From: Narthecium ossifragum
Lineage: Eukaryota > Streptophyta > Magnoliopsida > Dioscoreales > Nartheciaceae
DNA: 64,000 nt
Assembly (NCBI GenBank): GCA_963920575.1
Contig: OY986969.1
Location: 4,536,001 to 4,600,000 of the forward strand
Reading direction: 5' to 3'
Every line of letters begins with the position of its first letter. The first letter of the stretch is position 1. The translations under genes and the position numbers were made by a program. Of the stretch, positions 12,378 to 22,183 are shown in pieces. The notes beneath the pieces are model-generated. The model was given only the letters and a program-made list of their open reading frames with translations. It had not been told where the DNA came from and did no database searches.

Positions 12378-12745
12378 CAATGAAAACTAGATCCGGACAA
12401 CTCCCCGGAGCTCAAGTGAACCCAGACAAAACCATCATCAGAAATCCTGTGTCCCGAAGGGCTCCCTCCAAAGATCGCCCCCTGAAGAGCTACCATACCC
12501 TGTTCATGCTTATGCAGAGCACCCCTCGAGGACGAAGAGGAAGTAGGCCGGTTAAACTGAGAAATTTGCATGGCCCTGTTACCTTGTGCACCTTCAATGC
12601 TTTCACCTCCAACATAGTTTGTACCCATAGGAACCTGGTTAGACCCGACCAGGATAGTTGCAAAGCCAGGTGGTGGGTCGGGTGGGGCCGGCCCACCATC
12701 ATCCCCTGGGCCGCGACTATTAGCACTAACAGCCTGCCCGAATAA
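12377..12745 (-). pseudogene. LINE 1 ORF1 C-terminal fragment
   Basis: An open frame ending in TGA at 12377-12379, overlapping the ORF2 ATG by one base (TGATG). It is polar and Pro/Gly/Ser-rich, as ORF1 C termini of plant L1 elements often are. The nucleic-acid-binding N-terminal part is missing. Assigned by position, not by a recognised domain. Confidence 0.55.
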
Positions 12746-13309
12746 ATTATCTGAATAACCGGGAATAACCATGAATATGAATATGAAAGGTGACATTTAT
12801 GTTCATAACCACGAATATGAATAACCATGAATATGTTCATAAATTGGTTATTTTCCCCTCTCTGAATATGAAAGGTGACATTTATGTTGAGTTGAGGAGC
12901 GCATCTAGATTTATATCTTTAGGTAAATGCAGGCTTAAACTTGAGGTGATGAGTGTTTAGCTAAAAGGAAATTTTTTTAATTAATATTGTTTTAATAAAA
13001 TATTATTAATATATCAACCTTATAAGGAGCAATAACGAGTACAACCGTTTCCCTTATATTAGTTTATTTACATGTATATTTTCCTAAGTTAACTATGTAT
13101 ATTTTTATCATATTCCCTAGGTTAGTTTTAAATATACATCAACCTTATAAGGAGCAAAAACGGTTATGCATTACTATCCCCTTATAATGTTAACCTTATA
13201 TAATATCCATACTAATCCATTAATCAAATTAGGTTTTTATAACCGAATCATCCATTAATCTGATGGTTATCCTGCCAGATGGCAGGGGTCTCACCTAGTA
13301 TATATATAT
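12746..13309. other. AT-rich gene-free stretch with short direct repeats
   Basis: No coding potential. A perfect 25-bp repeat starting GAATATGAAAGGTGAC occurs at 12779-12803 and 12864-12888. Another motif (CAACCTTATAAGGAGCAA) occurs near 13014 and 13140. Possibly a decayed MITE or old LTR; not identified. Confidence 0.5.
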
Positions 13310-15179
13310 GGAGAAAAATTGATGGGGATATGCCTGCTTTGGCCACGTCAGCGTGGCGCTGACGTGACCTTTTATTTTTGGGCTTTTTATATATTTATCC
13401 TTTAAAAATTTCTAAATATCATAATTACCCATATATTTTTTTAGCTTACTAAACTACCATTGAAATCTTGAAAAATCAGTAAACCTACCCCTCCGTCCAC
13501 CACTGTCCACATATCTAACCTAACCATAGTTTAAACCTGACCCGGGTTAGCAGAATTACTTAATTGCCCCCCATGCTAATTTAAGCCAACATGTGTGACG
13601 CCCACCTAAGTTTCTTCCCGCGGATTCATCAATCACCGGCCTAATATTATCAACCTAAGTCCTAAGTTCATGGAGATGCCTTCACTCTTCGTCTCCTAAT
13701 CAGGGCCTAGGATTTTCTCTATACCCAGCGTACTGCTTGACGGACGACGGCGGATGGGGGTCAATCAGCCATCGCATCAAAGGTAAGCGCTTGACACCAA
13801 TGAAGAACCTTAAGTTATCACGGTTTTCTCTCCACCATCGTGGTCTTGTGTCATCTCATCTCCACCGTTTGTGGTCTTGTGTCATGTTCTTCCTTTGTAT
13901 AGGTGTTTTTGATCAAGAACCTCGAGCCTCCATGATTTTGTATCTATTTTTTCGTTTAATCATGTTGATTTTGTATCCGCTTCCTACTAACGTTTAAGGA
14001 TAGTTGACTTCGACACCAATCTTCACCAAGAACAATTGTATACTTGGAATGACTAGATAGAGGCTAAAAATGCCGCCAGTATCACTATCATCCTTTATGT
14101 CTACACCGCAATACATGCTTTCTCCCATTGGATATCTACAAGTTATGCGAATGTTGAAATAGTTTGGATTGTATCCGGTTAAATCAAACATTAAAGCCTT
14201 TAAATCCGCATAACTTGCATTCTTTCGTATCCTACTCGGTTTGATTCAACCACATATGTACTCAATATCACCCGCATTATCCTTTAATTCCACCTTTCTG
14301 TCCATCTGACAGAATAGTGGAACAATGCCACTATCTATCACTATAAATAATACAAATATGATGACAATTATGAGTCAATTAGAAAGAAATTACAAGTTAA
14401 TAGTAAAAATTCCTATGGAAAACATGTTTCATATAATCTAATTGAATTAATACTAGAAATTTATGAAATTTATCAACAATGCCACTACCCAAATCACCAT
14501 ACCAAAATGATTAAAAAAAGAATTTTCTAATAAAAAATGGGCATCTCAATTCCTATGAAAAACCCTAATTTGACTATATAGACCCTAAATTTCAACACAA
14601 CAAGCATATAACTAAAATTTCAAGACAAAAACTCACTGAAAAGTAAGATGGAGAATGGCCAAAGGATCTTGGAGGATTTCAAGATATAACTCCTCTTGAA
14701 GGAGTGGATGGACGGGGAAGGAGAAGGGGACCCGCGGGCCGCGGGGCCGCGCGCCGAGGAGATGCGCTGGAGAGCGCCGGAGATCACCGTCCGAGGAGAA
14801 GGAGGAGGGCCCGGGTGGGAGGTCAGGTGAGGAAGGAGGAGGGCCTGTGTGGGAGGTCGGGTGGGGAAGGAGGAGGGCCCGCAGTTGGGGGTAGATGACG
14901 GCTATAGATGTAAATTGAAGTTACGTCTTTATTAATATAGACGTAACTCCAATCTATGGCCTATAAGAACCATTCTCTCCTATCCGCCCTTGGCCTCCCT
15001 GCGGTGGGGGAATGGTCAAAAGATCAAAGACGAAACTCCAAGCTATGTCTTCATTATGAAAACGTAACTTGGAGTTACCTTTTCATTGGCAGGATTAAAA
15101 AAATGAAAGGTCATGTTAGCGCCGCTAGCGTGGCGTTGATGTGGCCAAAACAGGCATATCCCCATCAATATATTTCTCC
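13310..15179. mobile_element. DNA transposon with ~75-bp terminal inverted repeats
   Basis: Left end 13310-13385 and right end 15103-15179 are inverted copies, beginning GGAGAAA(A)ATTGATGGGG on the left and its complement on the right, with shared ...GGGGATATGCCTG and GGCCAC...GACCTTT blocks. The interior has no transposase ORF; 14700-14900 is GC-rich. TIR length suggests a non-autonomous Mutator-like element, but the flanks (TATATATAT against AGTGATATA) give no clean TSD, so the superfamily is uncertain. Confidence 0.72.
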
Positions 15180-15628
15180 AGTGATATATTTTAATAATAT
15201 TTTTTTAAAATAATATTATTTTTAAAAAAATTCCTAGCTAAAACCTAAAGTCCTTGTAGATGCTTTATTATTCGGAGGAGGGGCAGCGGGCGGGGAGGAT
15301 CGAGCCAGTGGGGCTAGGGCTAGGGGTGGGGGTGGCGGGAACGCTCGAGACCAGGGGGCTGGGGACAAGCTGGCGGAGACGGCTCGGCAGGCGGGGGACG
15401 ATCGAGACAACGGAGGGGCTGCGGGGGGCGAGCTCGAGACGCGCGAATGGAAGAAGAGATGAGGTGGAGGAAGAGAATACATATAGGGGAGAGGAGAGCT
15501 GGCCCGCCACATCGGCTACCACGTCGGGCCCACGTGGCTTCGGCGTACTATCATTCCTCTTCTGAAAAACCCCAAAGCCACTGGTTTCCACTCCCCCCAC
15601 CATCTTCTCGTGGGGGGTTCGAATCACC
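15180..15628 (+). promoter_or_regulatory. Upstream region of the CIA30 locus
   Basis: Between the TIR element and the CIA30 start codon. GC-rich from about 15275 to 15430. Open frames on both strands here are low-complexity and not recognised. No clear TATA box was found, which is common for housekeeping mitochondrial genes. Confidence 0.35.
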
Positions 15629-15696
15629 ATGTCGAGGTTTCGAGCTCTTTAGAAAGCCTCTCTGGACGCCACCAAGAGAGGTATGGACAATAAAAC

Positions 15697-15895
15697 TAGG
15701 GGTGTCCAAAAAGCCCAAATGGCCTGGCCTAGTACGGGTCCAGACCGGACCCGCCAGGGTCGTAGCCCGGTCCGCCCCGGGTGTTGGCCATGGTGGACTG
15801 GGATGATCTGGGTTCAGGGCCGGACCAGGGCCCCTTGGTCAAAAACCCGGTCCGACCCAGCCAGTCCGGGTTTTAAAGGCCATGCCTCTCTCCCT

Positions 15896-15928
<33 letters not shown>

Positions 15929-16646
15929 AGCTTCTCGGTGAGGTTCATCGTCCTCGCCGATGGGGGTTTTGCCAAGCCGTCCATGGACCTCGACGGGGCG
16001 GGTGTGCCGCCGCTCTTCACCAGCGGGGGAGGGAAATGAGGAGGCTCCGCGGCCTCCCCGTCATCGATCGACGCCGCCCCACCAAGCTCCACCTCCACCG
16101 ACGCCGCCCCCGCAAAGCCCCATCTCTCCTCCAACCTCCACCGGCTTCCACTCCGCCCGATCCTCGACCTCTTCGCCGCGCCCAAGCTTCACTGATCTGA
16201 CCGGTCTCGATCCCGGTCTCGGGTCTCTCTCTCTAGCTCCACCTTGTCTCCGATCGCCCCGATCCAGCCAGCTGGTCGCCAGTCGCCCCGATCCATCCAC
16301 CTCCTCACCTCGCCGTCCCCGATCCAGATCTCGGCTGGCCAAGTCTCACCCACTACCTCCTCACCTCACCGATCCTCCCTTCTCCGATCATCATTGACCA
16401 CGCAAGCCCCCTTCTCCGATCATCGACGACGGTGGCGACAACGTTTTTTTTTTTTTTAAACTAATCGGATCGGGTTCGGCCCGGTCCGGCCCTGTCCAGC
16501 CCAGTCTTCAAGCCGGGCAAGGCCATACTGGGCCGGACCGGGTGGAAGGCCTTTTGGGCCCGATACTGGCCCGGCCCAGTCCGGATGATTACCAGGGCGG
16601 ACCGGGTATTACCTCCATCCCGGCCCGGCCCATTTGGACACCCCTA
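15697..16646. mobile_element. Non-autonomous hAT element in CIA30 intron 1
   Basis: 950 bp with terminal inverted repeats TAGGGGTGTCCAAA / complement and a perfect 8-bp TSD AATAAAAC at 15689-15696 and 16647-16654, diagnostic of hAT. Subterminal CCGG-rich motifs (variants of GGGCCGGACCGGGT) are repeated at both ends. The GC-rich centre (15930-16430) has open frames on both strands with low-complexity protein. It may be a captured 5' gene region but no family is recognised. It starts only 16 bp after the exon 1 splice donor. Confidence 0.93.
15888..15928. repeat. (CT)n microsatellite
   Basis: CTCC/CT run inside the hAT element. It gives an Arg-Glu repeat in a spurious minus-strand ORF. Confidence 0.9.
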
Positions 16647-16654
16647 AATAAAAC

Positions 16655-16888
16655 TGAATTTGTTCGCCATTCTTAATTTGTTACGATGCGAGTTGGGTTT
16701 AGACAATAAGTTTAGATTTGAGGGGTTCCTTATAGTATAACTTATATAGTAGCTTAGATTTGAGGGCTTCCTTATATAGCAGCTTAGATTTGGACAAATA
16801 GCTTAGATTTGAGGGGTTCCTTATAGTTGCTGATTCGTGATGCGTTCTGGAAGTTGTGATAATAGGTATCCTAATGTTAATTCGTTTT
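16655..16888 (+). other. Original CIA30 intron 1 sequence between two insertions
   Basis: AT-rich. Contains a short tandem repeat around CTTAGATTTGAGGG(G/C)TTCC (about 16708-16822). The end (TAATGTTAATTCGTTTTCT) looks like the original branch point and pyrimidine tract of intron 1. Confidence 0.55.
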
Positions 16889-17039
16889 CTAAATTTTGGG
16901 GGAAGGGGCTCCAGCACCATCTTATGATCTTATCCCGTTAAAAAAACACCTAGCATAAGATCTGGGGGCTTAACACCATCTATCACATCAAAAGACCCCT
17001 ATACCCCCATCCAAATCCCCCAATAAATCCCCCCCCTAA

Positions 17040-18055
17040 TCCCCCCCCGGCGGCCGGCGAGCTTCCCAGCCCACCCCGGGCGTCCTCCACCTCGGATCCA
17101 CCGTCCCCACCCCCGGAACCGGCCGCCGCCGCCCAGATCCGCCAGCCCCGGCCCCGATCTGGCGTCACCCGCATAGATCCGGCTCCGTTCCGGCGTCGAC
17201 CACCCCAATCCGGCGTCACCCGCACAGATCCGGCCCCCTTCCGACGTCGACCACCCCGATCCGGCGTCACCCGCCCAGATCCGGCCCCATTCCGGTGTCG
17301 ACCACCCCGATCCGGCGTCCCCGCCATAGATCCGTCGTCCCACGCCCACTTCCGGCCCTGATCCGCCCGCCCCCGCCTCGAAACCGGCCGCCACGACACC
17401 GTTCCGGCTTCCCCCGCCCAGATCCGCCATCCCCGGCCCCGTTCCGGCGTCGACCACCCCGATCCGGCGTCCCCCGCCATAGATCCGTCGTCCCCGGCCC
17501 CCTTCCGGCGTCCCCAGCCCAGATCCGCGTCCCGAGCCCAGATCCGGCCACCTCAGCCCAGATCCGCGCCCCCCCGGCCCCCTTCCGGCGTCTCCAGCTC
17601 TCCTTTCGGCGTCGATGCCCCGGATCCGCGCCCCCCGGCCCCCTTCCGGCATCCCCAGCCCCCTTCCGGCATCCACCGCCCTGATCCGGCCGCCTCAGCC
17701 CAGATCCAGTCGCCTCAGCCCCAGATCCGGCCGCCTAAGCCCAGATCCGCGCACCCCCCGGCCCCCTTCCGGCGTCCCCATCCCCCAACCGGCGTCTCCA
17801 GCCCCCTTCCGGCGTCCCCAGCCCCCAACCGGCGTGTAGAGCCCCCTACCGGCGTCTCCAGCTCCCCTTCCGGCGTCAACGACCCATATCCGCACCCCCC
17901 GGCCCCCTTCCGGCGTCCCCAACCCCCAATCGGCGTCTCCAGCCCCCTTCCGGCGTCCCCAGCCCCCTTCCGGCGTCCCCAGCCACCTTCCGGCGTCTCC
18001 GGCCCCCTTCCGGCGTCACCAGCCCCCGTGTCGATCCGGCAGCCTCCGTCGGACT
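17040..18055. repeat. GC-rich minisatellite array
   Basis: Imperfect tandem repeats. From 17160 to about 17500 units mix GATCCGGC, TTCCGGCGTC and GACCACCCC; from 17760 to 18030 a ~20-bp unit CCCCTTCCGGCGTCCCCAGC dominates. The long Gly/Arg- or Pro-rich ORFs on both strands come from this composition and are not called as genes. Confidence 0.85.
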
Positions 18056-18300
18056 CTTTTTTTCACAATTTTTTTTTCCCTTTTTTTAACAAATCGAATG
18101 TACTTTGCATTACCCGTGTTTTTTTTCTTTTTTTTTTTTAATTTTGAAAAAGAAATTATGCCTTGATAATTACTACAATAGACTATCACGACCCCAGCCC
18201 CGATCCGGCATTCCCCGTGTCCCCAACCCCGATTCGCCCCCCTACTCCGCCACTCGCCCCCCGCCCCCTACTCCAAATCATTCTTCCGCCCCCCCTGCTT

Positions 18301-19070
18301 CCCCAGACGCAAAGAGAATTCTACAAAGAGAATTCTTCAAAGAGAATTCTTCAAAGGGAATTCTGCAAAGAGAATTCTACAAAGAGAAGTATCAAGCACA
18401 AAGAGAAAAGAGAACAGTGGAGGCATTCATGTGCTAATACACACAAAGAGAAAAGAGAATTCTAGATCAAACATGCTTATCAACCACAAAGAGAAAAGAG
18501 AATTCTAGATAAAACATGTGTATTATTCATGATGAGAAAAAGAGAATTGTGGTTAAAAAGAGAAAAGAGAATATAGCGAAGAGAATTCTGGATTCATATG
18601 CTTCATAATCAGCTAACTTTACAAAGAGAATATTGCGGAGTTACTTCTTGAAAGAGAATAACTGAACCTATTCTGTATACTAATCAAAGTGTTTATAGCA
18701 AAGGGAAAACTGCAAAGGAGAAAGAAGTTAATTCGAGAATTCTGTGAAGAGTATATTACAAAGAGAAAAGAGAATAACTCAAATATAATGCAAAGAGAAT
18801 ATTGTAAAGGGAAAAGAGAATTGTCTGAAGAATTTAATACTTGAAACCATACATTTATTCAGCTTAAAGAGACTGGTTTCTTCAAAGAGAATTCTGCAAA
18901 GAGAATTCTACAAAGGGAATTCTGCAAAGGGAATTCTGCAAAGAGAATTCTGCAAAGAGAAATATCAAGCACAAAGAGAAAAGAGAAAAGTGGAGGCATT
19001 CATGTGCATTAACACACAAAGAGAAAAGAGAATACACATGTTTGCCCTCACTTTTCTCTTTTCTCTTTTC
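18301..19070. repeat. AAAGAGAATTCT repeat array with internal duplication
   Basis: A 12-15 bp unit (CAAAGAGAATTCT, rich in EcoRI sites) repeats irregularly. A block of roughly 150 bp (18301-18460) recurs at about 18880-19040, including TATCAAGCACAAAGAGAAAAG and GAGGCATTCATGTGC. From 19050 to 19165 the motif turns to the opposite strand (CTTTTCTCTTTGTG), making an inverted arrangement. Confidence 0.8.
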
Positions 19071-19299
19071 TCTTTGTTCTTGATACACATGTTTCATCCG
19101 GTATTCTCTTTTCTTTTTGTGGAAAATATACATGTTCGACCCAGAATTCTCTTTTCTCTTTGTGGGTGATACAAATGTTTGGTCCATTTACATATATTTT
19201 CAAGGATTTTCTTCTATTTTCTATACCTTTCCATGATTGAAAAATAGACAATTTACATATATTTTCAAGCATTTTCTTCTATTTTCTAAACCTTTTCAT

Positions 19300-19960
19300 G
19301 TTTCTAAACCCATTTTTCTATTTAAGTCAGCCTAAATTCCCTCTAACTACACACTAATCTTCTTCTCCACTTTCTTTTCTCTTTCCTCCGCCAGCCTAAA
19401 TTCCCTCTCTCCTCTAATTTCCTTTCCCCCGCCCCCGATTCTCTCTTCTTCTCTGCCCAAACCGTCTTCCCCCACCCCCTGGTCAGCCTCCATCGTTCTC
19501 ATCGCCGGGCCATAGACCGCCTCCGCCGGCTCTCTTCTCCACCCAACCCGTCGCCACCCCGGTGAAACCCCAGCCTTCCATCAAACCCCGCGCCGTCATC
19601 TTCCTCAACGCCGGCAACGCACCATCCACCTTGTCCTGCCGCGCGCCAGTCGGCGTCGCTACGGCGTGGCGGCTCGCCGCATCCTCACCGCCGTGGGGCC
19701 GCGCAAGGCTATAACGAGCTTAGATGAGCACATCGCGAACGGCGTGGGGTGGCGGCGTCGTCGGAGTAGACATAGAAAGCGTCGTCCGTCACAAATACCT
19801 CCGTCGACGACGGAAACGAGGCGTTGTCGCGCTGTGATGACGGATCGGAGGCGACACACTTCTTGAGCGCAGCGGCAGCGTTGCAGGGAGAGAGGATGGA
19901 GAGGGGACGGGACAGGAGGGTCAGAGGACCTTGGGAGAGGGATGGCCATAAGAGAAAGGG
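19300..19960. other. Gene-like GC-rich segment inside the Mutator-like candidate
   Basis: A pyrimidine-rich stretch (a 17-bp block CAGCCTAAATTCCCTCT appears twice, 19327 and 19393) passes into a GC-rich region with ORFs of 66-96 codons on both strands. This resembles a captured 5' UTR plus first exon, as in Pack-MULEs, but no protein family is recognised. Confidence 0.3.
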
Positions 19961-22183
19961 AAGAGGGACGGGGATGATGGAGTTGTAGATGGGATTAGGA
20001 TTTGGGTTATCATAGGGGTAAAATGGCCATCAAAAAATAAATAACCACAATAACTATCCATAACTGATCTAAAATGGTGTTAAGACCTTAAATCTTAATG
20101 ATAGGGTGTAGCCATCAATAAGTTTCACAAATATGGTGTAAACACCAATTATCTACTAAATTTTTAGCGCTCGCGTGGAACATGGAGGATCTGATGCCGC
20201 CAAGTGAGCGATTCGTGTTCAATTTCAATTCCAAGGAAGAGCTTAAGAAATGGCATTTGTACTCTGATTCCGAGTATGGAGGTGCTCTCTCTTTATCATC
20301 CCATACTTTAGTGCGCGTTACCTTTCCTTTGTTTCGCATTGTGTTCTGTTTTGGAGTTCTTGTAATAACAGCTTCTTGGCCTTGGATATATGTTCACCTT
20401 ATGGAGCGAAATTTTCTTCCTTTGTCAAGTTGCGTGTAGTTTGTTCATTTGGTTGTTTATCATCTTAGCCTTGTCGAAATTATATTGCTTTTTCCTCGAG
20501 TATATATGTAACATTATACAGTAAGTAATCATAAGATGGTTGTCCTATAGTTTCTCCCTGTTGTCGCAAAGATGTTGTGTTGACTATTGCAGATTTAATC
20601 TCTCAGGTTTATCATCAGCCTCCTTGGAGATCACAGATGCCGGTGGCGAACTCCGTGGTATTCTGATATACTTGCTTGATATTTTGGTTATGTTTTCTTG
20701 TTTATGAGCATTCTAATAATTGTATCACCATGGCATGGAAATGGGTGGATAAGTTTCATGCACCCTATTTTCGATGCAGGAAAGATAAAAGAAATTTACA
20801 AGGTTTAAGAAAGAAGACCTTTTGGCCTCGGCATTAGTGATGAAATTCTTCTTGTTTTTTTTGGCCTTATTTTGGTTTTCATTCTATTTGAAAATAAAGA
20901 GCCATGCAGGTGGTGGTTAGTCTGAGTTATTCAAATCTTGTTGCCTCTTCACCATATCACACGGTGATAGGGCGATGAACTCCATGGTCTGCTATCTAAA
21001 TTAGTTAGCTGTTAAGTATGCGACTCTAAATCAGATGGTGCATAATTCTATAATTGGATTTCGTGCTTAATTCCTTGCACATCTCAGTTTATTTTCTTCT
21101 TTATTTTATGAACATTTCACACTTCCATGTTGTTGTATTACTTACAAGTGAGAAAAGAATTTACTCTTCCATTTTGTTATCTTGAAATCAATGGTATCTG
21201 TATTATTATCTTGAATCATCTTCAGGGCCAGCATTCTCACCTCCTCTAGTCTAGATATCCTCATATGTTTTCTACTATAAACCTTTCTCTCTCTATCCTT
21301 CCTCTAATCGAGAGTGTTATGATTGTTACTTGCTCCTTATCATAAAATTTGAATCATTTACTAATTTGCATTCTCTTCAAGCCATGCTTGCTTCATTTTC
21401 TCAGCATAATTCTATTCATTGATTCATGATTCCGTTTAAAGGGACCTTTTCTGGCAACCTTTCAATGGATGTAACTGATGGTGCCAGAGTGGTTTTTGTG
21501 GAATCCGGTCGAAGAAGGTGAAAGATATCCCCTCATGTTCTGATGAATTTTGCATATGGTTTTAAAATAACAATATACTGTCATTCTCCCTCTTGTAGAT
21601 TTGTAAATTCTGGACCTAAGGTTTTCAGTTTGGGTTTCTTAAGAAACTAATATTGGGCATGAGTTGTGTGACTTGTGTACACAAGTTTGTGTTCAATAGT
21701 CAGTTAAATTAAGGGCATACTAATTATGCCAATAGAACTCATCCTCATGCTATCCATCTTTGAGTTAAAGAAAAAGGTTTGTGAGATAATATGAAGCCTT
21801 ATTATTTCAAATTGATGTGTGATAAGCTTCAATATTCAAGCTTAAACTTCATTGATATTTTCTACTTCGGGCTGGTGAAAAGACCTCTGGTCTTCTAGCT
21901 CCTACTGACCCTCCTCTCTCTTTTAAAACACTCTACACACATTTATTATTAACTAAGTTGAGAATGAAATTAAAATCAATTAAGATAATCCAATTCTAGC
22001 TAAGCGATAAAAAAACCTATCCACAACAATGAACATTAACTATCAAAAGAGCTAACTAGGTTAGTATTGAATGAATTTATGAAGATAACAACTGCAGAGG
22101 TATTGCTCGACCAATAATAAGCCCAGTTTTTCGACCTGCAAACAATGGCATTAGGAACATAACAGAAGGCGATTAGAAAAACT

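Larger units (their letters stand above)
10405..12745 (-). mobile_element. L1-type LINE 1, truncated at both ends
   Basis: Holds the end of ORF1 and the first two thirds of ORF2 on the minus strand. Element A cuts it at 10404 inside the RT domain, just before where the catalytic F/YADD would be. The 5' end fades into unrelated AT-rich DNA near 12745. The 3' part lies outside the window, left of element A. Confidence 0.85.
16898..20155. mobile_element. Mutator-like candidate in CIA30 intron 1, next to the exon 2 splice acceptor
   Basis: 3.26 kb bounded by a perfect 9-bp direct repeat CTAAATTTT (16889-16897 and 20156-20164), the TSD length of Mutator elements. The ends show weak inverted similarity: CACCAT at the same offset (18-23 bp in), then CTTAACACCAT and spaced ACCCCTAT...CCAAATCC blocks on the left against their complements on the right. 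No transposase. The interior is a GC-rich tandem array, a GAATTC-rich array and a gene-like 5' region. With the insert removed, the intron would end in TTCGTTTTCTAAATTTTTAG, a normal acceptor. Superfamily is inferred from the TSD. Confidence 0.6.

Noticed and set aside
15612..15630. GGTTCGAATC, similar to a tRNA B box
   Set aside because: No matching acceptor, D or anticodon arms; it is the sequence just before the CIA30 start codon.
16983..17922. Long Gly/Arg- or Pro-rich ORFs, up to 225 codons
   Set aside because: Six-frame openness follows from the GC-rich minisatellite; no domain is visible.
20182..20439. 85-codon ORF as a stand-alone small gene
   Set aside because: It is CIA30 exon 2 read through into intron 2.
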